Origin: Plantactinospora endophytica
GTDB lineage: Bacteria; Actinomycetota; Actinomycetes; Mycobacteriales; Micromonosporaceae
Direction: 5' to 3'
DNA: 64,000 nucleotides
Assembly (NCBI RefSeq): GCF_016862915.1
Contig: NZ_BONW01000038.1
Span: 1 to 64,000, forward strand
Shown: positions 42,887 to 50,778 of the stretch, piece after piece
Numbering within the stretch: the first letter of the stretch is position 1
Layout: every line of letters begins with the position of its first letter
Made by a program: the position numbers and the translations under genes
The notes under the pieces: generated by a model
The model's input: the letters and a program-made list of their open reading frames with translations, nothing else
Databases searched by the model: none
What the model was told of the DNA's origin: nothing

Positions 42887-44184
42887 GAGACCGCCCGGCT
42901 CGACCGGACCGACGCGGGCAGCAACGCGCTGAGCCGCCAACCCCGGTCGACCGGACCGGCGTCGAGTCGCCCGCCGAGGATCTCCATCCGCTCACGCAGT
43001 CCGGCCAGTCCCAGACCGAGGCCGTACGAGGCCGCCTCCGTCAGCTCCTCGCCGCCGTCGTCACAGACCACGACCCGGACGTCGCCGTCGAGGGCCGTCC
43101 GTACCGTCACCGAGGCCCGGGCTCCGGCACCGGCGTGCTTGGCGACGTTGGTCAGACCCTCCTGTACGAGCCGGAGCACGGCCAGGCCGCGTACCGCGTC
43201 CACGCCGGTGATCCGGGAATCGACGTACGCGTCGACCCGCAGTCCGACCTTCCGGCTTCGCCGCACCACCTCGGCCAGGGCGTCCGGCAGCTCCGACGGG
43301 TCCAACAGCGGCTGGTCGAGGCCCGTCCCGGTCGACGGCTGGCGCAGCAGTCCCACCAGCCGTCGCAGGTCGGCCAGCGCGCTCGTACCGCTGGCGTGTA
43401 CGTCGTCGAGCACCTCCCGCACCTTCGGGTCGGTCTCCGGCAGCACGTGCCGGGCCACACCGATCCGCAGCACCATCGAGGCTATGTGATGGGCGACCAT
43501 GTCGTGCAGGTCCCGGGCGATCGCGGTGCGTTCGGTGACCCGGGCGAGCGCCAACTCGGAGAGTCGACGCTGGTGCTCCTCGGCAAGCCACCGCTCGGCC
43601 TGCCGGGCCTTCTGCCGGACCGACCGGAGGTACGCGCCGAGCAGCAACGGCAGGCCGATCAGTACGGTCACCCGGTACAGCATCGGGGCCAGGTCGGCTG
43701 GCATGTCGCCGACGACCCGGGTCGCGTAGACCCCGGCCAACACGCTCCAGCCGACGAGCAACTGCCACCCCGTGCGGTACATCGCCAGTTCGAAGACCGC
43801 CAGACTCGCACCGACCTTGATCGGGACCAGCAGGCTCGCGCCGAGCGGTTCGGCCGTACCGAGCAGTGTCGACTGGAGCAGCACCACCGCCAGCGGCCAC
43901 CGGCTACCGCCGGCGCTGACCAGTACCGCCGTCAGCGCCAGGACCCAGTCGACCGGCCGTACGGGTGACGCCGGGTCTCGCAACTGCACCAGATAGCCCA
44001 CGGCGCAGGCGAGCAGGATCAACAACCGCAGCGGCAGCATCCGCCGGTCGAACAACCGGTCGACCCAGGACGTGAACACCCCGGGTGCCGGCCCGGAACC
44101 ATCGGCCGGCCGGCGTGCCCGGTCGACGCCCGGGACCGCCGAACTGCATCGCGAACCAACCTCCGCGATTCCGTTGGGTGACAT
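42883..44184 (-). CDS. Sensor histidine kinase (HisKA_3 type)
   Basis: A 433-residue membrane kinase. About five hydrophobic segments (near 50-67, 80-105, 118-135, 140-155, 168-187) form the sensor. The dimerisation/phosphoacceptor domain has His227 in ARDLHDMVAHH, and the HATPase domain follows (VQEGLTNVAKHAGAG, then GLGLAGLRERM). It has no large extracytoplasmic domain, so it may sense membrane state or a lipophilic signal. It lies 30 bases downstream of the YbaB-like gene, so the whole 46.1-42.2 kb series may be one transcript. Confidence 0.93.
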   Translation of the reverse strand: MSPNGIAEVGSRCSSAVPGVDRARRPADGSGPAPGVFTSWVDRLFDRRMLPLRLLILLACAVGYLVQLRDPASPVRPVDWVLALTAVLVSAGGSRWPLAVVLLQSTLLGTAEPLGASLLVPIKVGASLAVFELAMYRTGWQLLVGWSVLAGVYATRVVGDMPADLAPMLYRVTVLIGLPLLLGAYLRSVRQKARQAERWLAEEHQRRLSELALARVTERTAIARDLHDMVAHHIASMVLRIGVARHVLPETDPKVREVLDDVHASGTSALADLRRLVGLLRQPSTGTGLDQPLLDPSELPDALAEVVRRSRKVGLRVDAYVDSRITGVDAVRGLAVLRLVQEGLTNVAKHAGAGARASVTVRTALDGDVRVVVCDDGGEELTEAASYGLGLGLAGLRERMEILGGRLDAGPVDRGWRLSALLPASVRSSRAVS

Positions 44185-44214
44185 TGCCGGTACGCCAAAC
44201 GTCGCTGCGGTTCG

Positions 44215-44718
44215 TCAACCGTAGACGCGGTGCTTCAGCACCCGGATCTTCGCGAACTGGTCGCGGATCAACTCGCCGGCCGCCTCGCTCACCCGGGCCG
44301 CGAACTCCTCCTCGGTCAGGCTGCGGACGGTGCCGTCCGCGACCCGTACCGTCCAGATCCGCATCCCTCGCACCGCGAGGTGGATCCGGCCGTCCGAGGA
44401 ACGCCCCTGCGCGACAAGCTCATCCCGCGCCGAACAGAAATCCTGGTCACGAAGACTCACCGCCGGCGGCTCTCCGGTGATCGTCGCACCGAACGCCTCG
44501 CTCGCCGCCGCGTAGTACTCCCTCGTCCGACCCGCCCAGAGCAGCTTGCCGAGACCCTCGAGTTGCCGCTCGAGTTCCCGCTCGTCGCAGTAGCGGTAGC
44601 TCTCCGGGGTGAACGACAGGCGTACGTCCGCACGGCCACGCAGTTCGGCGACGATCCGACCGCCCGGCGCGGATACCCGGACCCGCATGTCGTCCAGTCG
44701 CTCGGCGAGTACTCCCAC
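44215..44718 (-). CDS. YbaB/EbfC-like protein of a type VII-like module
   Basis: A 167-residue protein. The first about 100 residues (ELRGRADVRLSF, ERELERQLEGLGKLLWAGRTREYYAAASEA) resemble YbaB/EbfC-family proteins often encoded with WXG100 proteins in actinomycetes. The C-terminal half is less clear. It is 18 bases downstream of the WXG-like gene and upstream of the kinase. DNA binding is possible but unproven. Confidence 0.65.
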   Translation of the reverse strand: MGVLAERLDDMRVRVSAPGGRIVAELRGRADVRLSFTPESYRYCDERELERQLEGLGKLLWAGRTREYYAAASEAFGATITGEPPAVSLRDQDFCSARDELVAQGRSSDGRIHLAVRGMRIWTVRVADGTVRSLTEEEFAARVSEAAGELIRDQFAKIRVLKHRVYG

Positions 44719-44736
44719 GGTCTGGTCCCTCCCGGA

Positions 44737-45678
44737 TCAGCTCGAGTAACCCATGTAGTCCGGGCCGGTGATATCGCCGCCGTCGGCACCGGCCAGAGCC
44801 GGACGGGGCGACACGTACGACCCACGGTTCCCGCTGACCAGGCCGAGGTTGCCGCTCATCGCGTTGGCGACCTCGCTTTCCTGGACATGGATTTCCTGGA
44901 TCAGCATGGAAATGGCCTCGCGCATCTGTGAGATGACACTGCTCGGGCTCCCGGCACTGAACTGGATCGACGGTGCGGTGTCGCGCGGCACCGCACCCAC
45001 GATGGACACGGCTGATCCGACGGCGGTGAGCGCCGTGCCGGCGACGACACTGACGGCACCGACGGGTGCCGCCGTGGTCGCGACGATGGCGGCCACCACC
45101 GTGAACGTCATGGTCCAACCGCTCGGGCCGCACCCGTCGGAGTCGAGCGCCGCCAGGGCATCGTGCGCAATCTTGTCGATGTCGTTCCGCGCGGCGGCCC
45201 AGATGGCCTGCTCCGCCTCCAGCGCCACCTTGAGCACGGAGGTGAGCAGGAACTGGTTCTGCACGATCGCGGAAAACGGGTCGACGAAGTTCGTCTTGAA
45301 CTCCATCGCGGCAGCGCCCGTCCAGTCCTCGATATAGCTTGTCACACCCGGCAATCCGGCAAGCGCCACATTGGCGGGATAGATCGCACCGTCGAGCGGG
45401 CTCTCGTGACCCTCACCCGAGGAGAGCTTGTGCAGGGCTGCCGCCAACTGGGCGATCATCCCGTCGAACGACGAGGGGTCCGGCATCTCCGTGAAGGGCT
45501 CAAAGAGATCGGGCACGTCGGCGTACGCCTGTTCGATCTGTCGGCGCCGTTCGGCCAGGAGACTGCCGACGTTGGGCGTACCGTCATTTCGGATCTCCTG
45601 CTCCAGCGTCTCCACCTCCTCGTCGATCGCTTTCTGCCTGATCTCCTCAGCATGCTGCATAAGCTGCTCGAAACTCAT
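44737..45678 (-). CDS. Large WXG-like protein with membrane segment
   Basis: A 313-residue protein. A long helical N-terminal region contains WTG at about 146 (EDWTGAAAMEFK), placed between helices as in WXG proteins. A hydrophobic pair (about 205-250, FTVVAAIVATTAAPVGAVSVV) follows, then a helical tail. ATG 45678 is chosen because GGAGAG lies seven bases upstream; a frame extending to 45741 is possible. It may be a secreted or membrane-inserted type VII substrate. No specific function is known. Confidence 0.72.
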   Translation of the reverse strand: MSFEQLMQHAEEIRQKAIDEEVETLEQEIRNDGTPNVGSLLAERRRQIEQAYADVPDLFEPFTEMPDPSSFDGMIAQLAAALHKLSSGEGHESPLDGAIYPANVALAGLPGVTSYIEDWTGAAAMEFKTNFVDPFSAIVQNQFLLTSVLKVALEAEQAIWAAARNDIDKIAHDALAALDSDGCGPSGWTMTFTVVAAIVATTAAPVGAVSVVAGTALTAVGSAVSIVGAVPRDTAPSIQFSAGSPSSVISQMREAISMLIQEIHVQESEVANAMSGNLGLVSGNRGSYVSPRPALAGADGGDITGPDYMGYSS

Positions 45679-45744
45679 TCGTCGACTCTCCGTCACCAGC
45701 AACTCAGAGGGGCCGGACCGGCTTGTCCGCGAGCACGTCACGCA

Positions 45745-46095
45745 TCAGCCGTTGGCCTGGCGCAGCCGGTCGAATTCCGCGCCCGCGGCGCTGTCCGTCC
45801 TGGCGTACTCCGAGGCGGCCAGACGGAGCGCCTCGCCGACCAGTTCCAGGTTGACCGCCGTATCGCTCAGGATCGACTCCAGTTCGTCACGGAAGCTCCT
45901 CCACGGCCCGTGCGTGGGCCCGTACGGCCCGCCGAGCTGCGTTGGTCGCATGAAGGCGTTGGCCAGGCCGGAGTTCGTGTCGCCCACCAATCGAGCGGCA
46001 GCATCGTACTCCTCCGCCACGGCTGGCAGGTTGTCGCTGCCGGCCCTCCACAACCCGTACAGATCGGCCCCGAGGTCTGTCCCGGTGCTCGGCAT
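45745..46095 (-). CDS. WXG100/EspC-like small secreted protein
   Basis: A 116-residue helical protein with the C-terminal YARTD (YxxxD) type VII secretion signal in SEYARTDSAAG. The start at ATG 46095 is preceded by GGAGGGG. The longer frame upstream is not needed. It heads the module 46095-44215. No EccC/EccD secretion machinery is in the window, so export would rely on a system encoded elsewhere. Confidence 0.75.
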   Translation of the reverse strand: MPSTGTDLGADLYGLWRAGSDNLPAVAEEYDAAARLVGDTNSGLANAFMRPTQLGGPYGPTHGPWRSFRDELESILSDTAVNLELVGEALRLAASEYARTDSAAGAEFDRLRQANG

Positions 46096-46366
46096 CTCAC
46101 CCCTCCCGCTGGTCGTCCGGTGCCCGCCCGGACCGGACGAGCCCGCCCGTCCACCGCGACGGCCGGCCGGAACCGGAGCCCGCACGCCACGGTCTGGTAC
46201 CCGAATCCCGGGTCACCGGCTCCGGTCAGAACCATCGCAGGAGGTGGTAAAGATTTTGTTGGTATCCAGCTCAGGCCACCGGCCGACTCGACGGGGCGCA
46301 ACCCGACGAGGCTCACCTTGCCCGGGTAGCCGCTGCCCGGCCGGCCGCTACCTGCACAAACTGCCC

Positions 46367-46381
46367 GGTCACCGGGTGACC
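46367..46381. promoter_or_regulatory. Perfect GGTCACC-G-GGTGACC palindrome
   Basis: Seven-base arms at 46367-46373 and 46375-46381 flank a single G. The site is 12 bases after the serine hydrolase stop (minus strand) and about 275 bases upstream of the WXG-like gene. It may be a protein-binding site for the module or part of a terminator. Confidence 0.45.
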
Positions 46382-46393
46382 CTACTCAGCCGA

Positions 46394-47770
46394 TCACCCT
46401 GATCGGGGGTGTACCCGGCAGTTGATGTGGAGGTATCGGGCATTGTCGTCGGTGAGGTCGTAGATCGCGACCGTCTGCGTGTCCTCCAACGGATCCGTCG
46501 GTGGCATCAGGAATTGTGTCTCGTTCACCGGGAGTAGCTCGTATCGGGTGCGCTCTGGTTTCTGGAGGAACTCCGCCTGGGTCGTATCGAGGACCAGGGT
46601 CAGGTACAGCTTCCCACCGTCGGCGGAGACCTCGTACCGGGTGCCGGGGCGCTCGTAGACGCCTTCGTACCTCGACAGGTCGAGGTTCAGCGTCGGGTCC
46701 GGTGCCGGCAGTTCCGGGATGGTGACCGTGCCGAGGTCGGTCAGGATCTCGTTGAACACCCTCCGGTAGAAGCTTTCCCGTGGTCCACCGTTGGTGAGCA
46801 TCGCGATGGCCGTGTTCGAGTCGGGCAGGATCCGTAGCCGGGCGTTCTGGCCGATCGTGCTGCCGTCGGTGGCGTAGACGGTTTCGCCGCGCCAATCACA
46901 CACGATGAGACCGAGTGCCCATTCCGGCCCGAACATGTGGGAATCGGGTACGGACACGCGCGAGCGCATCATCTCCCGGATGCTTCCGGCCGAGACGATG
47001 AACTTTCCGTTCGGTGCCGTGCCTCCGTGCAGCAGCACGTGCGCCAGCGTGAGCACTTCCCGGATCGTCGAGGTGATGTTGCCGCCGGGGCCGAACGAGC
47101 GCGGCAGGTGGTCCACCGGTGTGACGACCGGACCCTCGGCCAGGGAGCGGATCAGGTGCCCGGTCGCGGCCCGGGTTTCGTCCACCTGCTCGCGCCGGCT
47201 GCTCGTGTCGGTCAGGGCCATGGGCTCGAAGAGACGATCTCGCATGACGTCGTCCCAGGGTTTGCCGTCGAGGACCTCCAGGATCCGCGCGAGAATCGCG
47301 TACCCCAGTGCCGCGCTGTAGCCGTGGGTGCTGGCCAGCGGGAAGACCTGGGGCGCGTCGACGATACTGTCGATCATGCGCTCGTAGACGTCGTCGTCTT
47401 CGCCTGGATCGCCGAAGGCTTCCTCGATGCCACTGGTGTGGTACAGCAGGTGACGCGGGGTGACCTTGGCGCTTGTCTCGGGATCCGCGACGGTGAAACC
47501 GGGCAGGTAGCTCCGCACCGGCTCGTCCAGGTCGACCTTTCCCTCGTCGACGAGTTGCATGAAGGCCAGTGCGGTCCATGTTTTGGTCATGGAGCCGCAC
47601 TGGTAGACGGTGTGGACCGTCGCGGGTTCCCGCGTTTCCACGTTCTTGACACCGACCGCGAGTTCGGTGAGCTCGCCGGCCTGGAGCACGCCGATCGCGG
47701 CGCTCGGGATGCCGTACTCCGCCAGGAGTACGGCGACCCGAGCCTGAATTCGTCGCACGTCGATCGTCAT
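46394..47770 (-). CDS. Beta-lactamase-family serine hydrolase with C-terminal domain
   Basis: A 458-residue protein. SxxK is SMTK (Ser60, Lys63) in YQCGSMTKTW, and the Tyr motif is HGYSAALGYAILARIL, with DGSTIGQ at the third site. The last about 110 residues (NLDLSRYEGVYERPG...) form a beta-rich domain of the kind seen after many such esterases. No signal peptide is predicted with ATG 47770. The start overlaps the stop of the 85-residue gene upstream, so the pair is co-translated. Relatives act as esterases or D-aminopeptidases. Its operon is divergent from the HTH_38 regulator. Confidence 0.9.
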   Translation of the reverse strand: MTIDVRRIQARVAVLLAEYGIPSAAIGVLQAGELTELAVGVKNVETREPATVHTVYQCGSMTKTWTALAFMQLVDEGKVDLDEPVRSYLPGFTVADPETSAKVTPRHLLYHTSGIEEAFGDPGEDDDVYERMIDSIVDAPQVFPLASTHGYSAALGYAILARILEVLDGKPWDDVMRDRLFEPMALTDTSSRREQVDETRAATGHLIRSLAEGPVVTPVDHLPRSFGPGGNITSTIREVLTLAHVLLHGGTAPNGKFIVSAGSIREMMRSRVSVPDSHMFGPEWALGLIVCDWRGETVYATDGSTIGQNARLRILPDSNTAIAMLTNGGPRESFYRRVFNEILTDLGTVTIPELPAPDPTLNLDLSRYEGVYERPGTRYEVSADGGKLYLTLVLDTTQAEFLQKPERTRYELLPVNETQFLMPPTDPLEDTQTVAIYDLTDDNARYLHINCRVHPRSG

Positions 47771-48024
47771 CTCGGGAGACCGACCGCGTTCGCGGCGTCC
47801 GCTTCGAAGTACTCCGTCGTGGCGTAGGCACCCGCGTGTGTTTCGAAGAAGTCCCGCACGCCGTCGACGGAGTCGTGAACGATGATGTTGACCGCCTTGG
47901 CCCCGTCCTGGCTCGCGACCGCCACCTTCCACCTGGCGCCCTTGGGGAGCATGGCGTGTGCCCTCTTCAGGCCACTCCAGAACTTGCTGTTGTCCGAGAC
48001 GGTCGATACGGCCATCACGTGCAT
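47767..48024 (-). CDS. Small protein coupled to the serine hydrolase
   Basis: An 85-residue protein, probably a small alpha/beta fold (HVMAVSTVSDNSKFWSGL, WKVAVASQDGAKAVNIIVH, DSVDGVRDFFETHAG). The start at ATG 48024 has GGAGG eight bases upstream, and its stop overlaps the serine hydrolase start. I do not recognise a family; a Dabb-like or monooxygenase-like fold is a guess. It could be an accessory protein to the hydrolase. Confidence 0.75.
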   Translation of the reverse strand: MHVMAVSTVSDNSKFWSGLKRAHAMLPKGARWKVAVASQDGAKAVNIIVHDSVDGVRDFFETHAGAYATTEYFEADAANAVGLPR

Positions 48025-48120
48025 ATCGTTGTCCTCCCCTTCAGCATGAAGAAAAGCTACGTTGCGTTTCAAGTCTCGTCAAACCAATGAGGCCGGAAAA
48101 CTCGAGCTGGCGGGGAATCG

Positions 48121-48170
48121 TTGCAACAGAAGTGCAGATGAATGCAACTACCTCAACCGAGCCGTTGCAA
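48121..48170. promoter_or_regulatory. Three phased TGCAA repeats between divergent genes
   Basis: TGCAA occurs at 48122-48126, 48143-48147 and 48166-48170, with two copies inside TTGCAA. Spacings of 21 and 23 bases are close to two helical turns. They lie between the small protein (start 48024) and the regulator (start 48205). They are candidate operators for the regulator. Confidence 0.5.
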
Positions 48171-48204
48171 TGTACTGTTGATGAACGCAAGAGAGGAGGC
48201 GCCG

Positions 48205-49263
48205 GTGCCAGGAGGCAGGCTGACCCACGAGGACCGCAGCCGGATCGCGACCTGGCTGGCCGACGGGCTCGGGTACGCCGAGATCGGCCGCCGGCTCGGC
48301 CGGCCGACGTCCACGATCAGCCGCGAGGTCGCACGCAACGGCGCATCCGGCGCCTACCTGGCCGACCACGCCCAGCAGTCCGCCGGCCACCGCGCTCGCC
48401 GACGCCGGCCCCGGCCGTCCGAGACGACGAGCGACGAGCAGTCGACCGAGATGGTGCGCGACTTCGTGGACGAGTTCGCGACCCTGCTGGCCGCGACCGG
48501 ACTGCCCAGGATGACCGCTCGGGTGTTCGTCTGCCTGCTCACCGCGGACGCCAGCGGCCTGACGGCAGCCGAACTGGTGCGTCGGTTGCAGGTCAGTCCC
48601 GCGTCGGTGTCCAAGTCCATCGGCTACCTGGAGGCCATGGAACTGGTGCTGCGCCGACCGGACCCCGGTGGGCGCCGGCAGCGGTACGTCATCGACGACG
48701 ACGTCTGGCTCCGGGCATGGCAGGCCGACACCGGCGCGCACAGTGAGATCGCTGGGGCAGCGCAGCGAGGCATCACGATCTTCGGCGCCGACACGACCGC
48801 CGGAGCCCGCCTGTGCAGGATGGGCCAGTTCTTCGCCAGGCTCAGCGAGCAGATGAGCGGCAGCACCCTCGCCGAGCCCGTCTTGTACGACGCGCTGACC
48901 GTGCTCGCCGCACTCGTGCACGCCGGTCGACCGCTCACCCTCGACACACTGGCCACCGCGCTCGACTGGCCCCGGAGCCGCCTAACCTCCGCCCTGGACG
49001 CGATCCAGCTACAACCCGCCATCGCCGATCCGCTCGCCCTGCGAACCATCGGACCCGACACCTACACCATCACCATCAGACCGGACCGCCTCAGCCCCGC
49101 ACAGAGCCGAGCCGTCGACGACGAGAGCCGCGACCCACCCCTGGCGGAACGGCGGCACGGAAGGCGTCGACACCAAGAGCAGACTGATCAAGCGTCAGCG
49201 GTACGGACGCGCGACGCGACCCAGTGCTCGACCAGCGCTACTGCCGGTCGCGTAGGCCGGTGA
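48205..49263 (+). CDS. Regulator combining an HTH_38 domain and a MarR-like domain
   Basis: A 352-residue DNA-binding protein. Residues about 5-45 (LTHEDRSRIATWLADGLG, YAEIGRRLGRPTSTISREV in pieces) form an IS30-like HTH_38 helix-turn-helix. A second winged helix (about 95-170, TAAELVRRLQVSPASVSKSI, GYLEAMEL) is of GbsR/MarR type. GTG 48205 has GAGGAGG five bases upstream; ATG 48181 lacks one. It is divergent from the serine hydrolase operon and is its likely regulator. It overlaps the convergent DUF1232 gene by 26 bases. Confidence 0.85.
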   Translation: MPGGRLTHEDRSRIATWLADGLGYAEIGRRLGRPTSTISREVARNGASGAYLADHAQQSAGHRARRRRPRPSETTSDEQSTEMVRDFVDEFATLLAATGLPRMTARVFVCLLTADASGLTAAELVRRLQVSPASVSKSIGYLEAMELVLRRPDPGGRRQRYVIDDDVWLRAWQADTGAHSEIAGAAQRGITIFGADTTAGARLCRMGQFFARLSEQMSGSTLAEPVLYDALTVLAALVHAGRPLTLDTLATALDWPRSRLTSALDAIQLQPAIADPLALRTIGPDTYTITIRPDRLSPAQSRAVDDESRDPPLAERRHGRRRHQEQTDQASAVRTRDATQCSTSATAGRVGR

Positions 49264-49651
49264 GGCGGCATACGGCGGCGAAGCCGTCATCGGTGCCGGG
49301 CCAGTGGGCGCGAACGGCGTCGAGGCCGGCGCGGCGGACCGTGGAGCGCAGTACGGCGGTGACGATGATGGCGTCGTCGGCGTAGCCCAGGACGGGGATG
49401 AAGTCGGGGATCAGGTCGATCGGGATGGCCAGGTAGCACAGGAGCAGGCCGAGCCTGACCCGTACGCCGGGCGGCATGGTCGGGTCGGCAGCCATCCGGC
49501 GTAACAGTCGGAGCAGGTCGGGGAGCAGACGCAACGCTTCACGTAGCTGGACCCGGTCGGGCTTGGTGACGAGCAGCGTGCCGACGAGCGCGAGCCAGAC
49601 GACGGTCAGGGCGATCGCGAGACCGATCAGGGATTGCAGCCACCACGGCAT
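49238..49651 (-). CDS. DUF1232 (YkvA-like) membrane protein
   Basis: A 137-residue protein. It has an N-terminal transmembrane helix (about 5-28) and the DUF1232 signature YLAIPIDLIPDFIPVLGYADD (about 82-102; two amphipathic helices). Function in the envelope is unknown. It is convergent with, and overlaps, the HTH_38 regulator gene. Confidence 0.9.
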   Translation of the reverse strand: MPWWLQSLIGLAIALTVVWLALVGTLLVTKPDRVQLREALRLLPDLLRLLRRMAADPTMPPGVRVRLGLLLCYLAIPIDLIPDFIPVLGYADDAIIVTAVLRSTVRRAGLDAVRAHWPGTDDGFAAVCRLTGLRDRQ

Positions 49652-49770
49652 GCCGGCGTCTCCTTCGGGTGCTGTCGCACGGTCCGTACGGTGTGCTGTC
49701 GCAGTCGGCGCCGCTCTGGGCGGCCCGGGCGGTGGCTTCGAAGCCTAGGCCGGGCAACGGTACGTCGGCT

Positions 49771-50778
49771 TCACGTGCGCTCGGGCACGTCCCGGTCGTA
49801 CGCGGCGAGCATCTGCTCCGCTGCCCCGGCCGGGGTGAGGGAGCCGTCCAGGACCCGCTGTTCGAGGTCGTCGGCGGTGGCGCGTACCCGCGGATGCGCG
49901 TGGAAGCGGCTCAGCACGGAGTCCCGAACCATCGACCACATCCAGGCGACCTGCTGCCGCCGTCGGCGTTCGACCAGCTCGCCACTTGCCGCCAGGCGCT
50001 CGCGATGCGCGACCAGCCGGGACCAGACGTCCGCCACGCCGGTCCCCTCCTGCGCGCTACAGGTGACGACAGGCGCCACCACGGACGGCTGTTCGCCGCG
50101 GTGCAGCAGTCGGAGCGCATCGGTCAGCTCCCGCGCCGCGCGCCGCGCCTCGGCGGCGTGCGGGCCGTCGGCCTTGTTGATCGCGATCACGTCGGCGAGT
50201 TCGAGGATGCCCTTCTTGATGCCCTGTAGCCGGTCGCCGGTGCGGGCCAGGGCCAGCAGCAGGAACGAGTCCACCATCTCTGCGACCGTGGCCTCCGACT
50301 GGCCCACGCCGACCGTCTCCACCACGACGACGTCGTAGCGGGCGGCCTCCACCACCACTATCGCCTCCCGGGTGGCTTTCGTGACGCCGCCCAGGGTGCC
50401 GGCGGTGGGCGACGGCCGGACGTACGCGCCGGGCGCGGCGGCCAGCCGGGCCATCCGGGTCTTGTCGCCGAGGATGCTGCCCCGCCCCCGGGTCGAGGAC
50501 GGGTCCACGGCGAGCACCGCGACCCGGTGGCCGGCGGCGATCAGCTCGCAGCCCAGTGCGTCGATGAAGGTGGACTTGCCGGCGCCGGGAATCCCACTGA
50601 CGCCGACCCGGTGTGCCCCGCCGGTGTGCGGGGTGAGCGTTGCCAGAAGCTGCTGCGCCGCGGCCCGATGGTCGCCTCGGGTGGACTCGACGAGCGTGAT
50701 GGCGCGGCCCACCCATGCCGGAGTGCCGGCGAGCACCCCGGCCGCCATCGCCGCGACGTCGACGCCCGCCGGGGCCAC
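49771..50778 (-). CDS. meaB: MeaB-type GTPase chaperone of methylmalonyl-CoA mutase
   Basis: A 335-residue G3E GTPase. The P-loop GIPGAGKST is at 62-70, then AVDPSSTRGRGSILGDKTRM and the VVVETVGVGQSE switch-region motif, with NKAD as the guanine specificity motif. MeaB protects and reloads the B12 cofactor of the mutase. GTG 50778 overlaps the mutB stop by one base, so the subunits and chaperone form one operon (mutA-mutB-meaB). Confidence 0.96.
   Translation of the reverse strand: MAPAGVDVAAMAAGVLAGTPAWVGRAITLVESTRGDHRAAAQQLLATLTPHTGGAHRVGVSGIPGAGKSTFIDALGCELIAAGHRVAVLAVDPSSTRGRGSILGDKTRMARLAAAPGAYVRPSPTAGTLGGVTKATREAIVVVEAARYDVVVVETVGVGQSEATVAEMVDSFLLLALARTGDRLQGIKKGILELADVIAINKADGPHAAEARRAARELTDALRLLHRGEQPSVVAPVVTCSAQEGTGVADVWSRLVAHRERLAASGELVERRRRQQVAWMWSMVRDSVLSRFHAHPRVRATADDLEQRVLDGSLTPAGAAEQMLAAYDRDVPERT

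Noticed and set aside
48205-48330. HTH_38 domain as an IS30 transposase
   Set aside because: No DDE catalytic region, inverted repeats or target duplication. The frame continues into a MarR-like domain.
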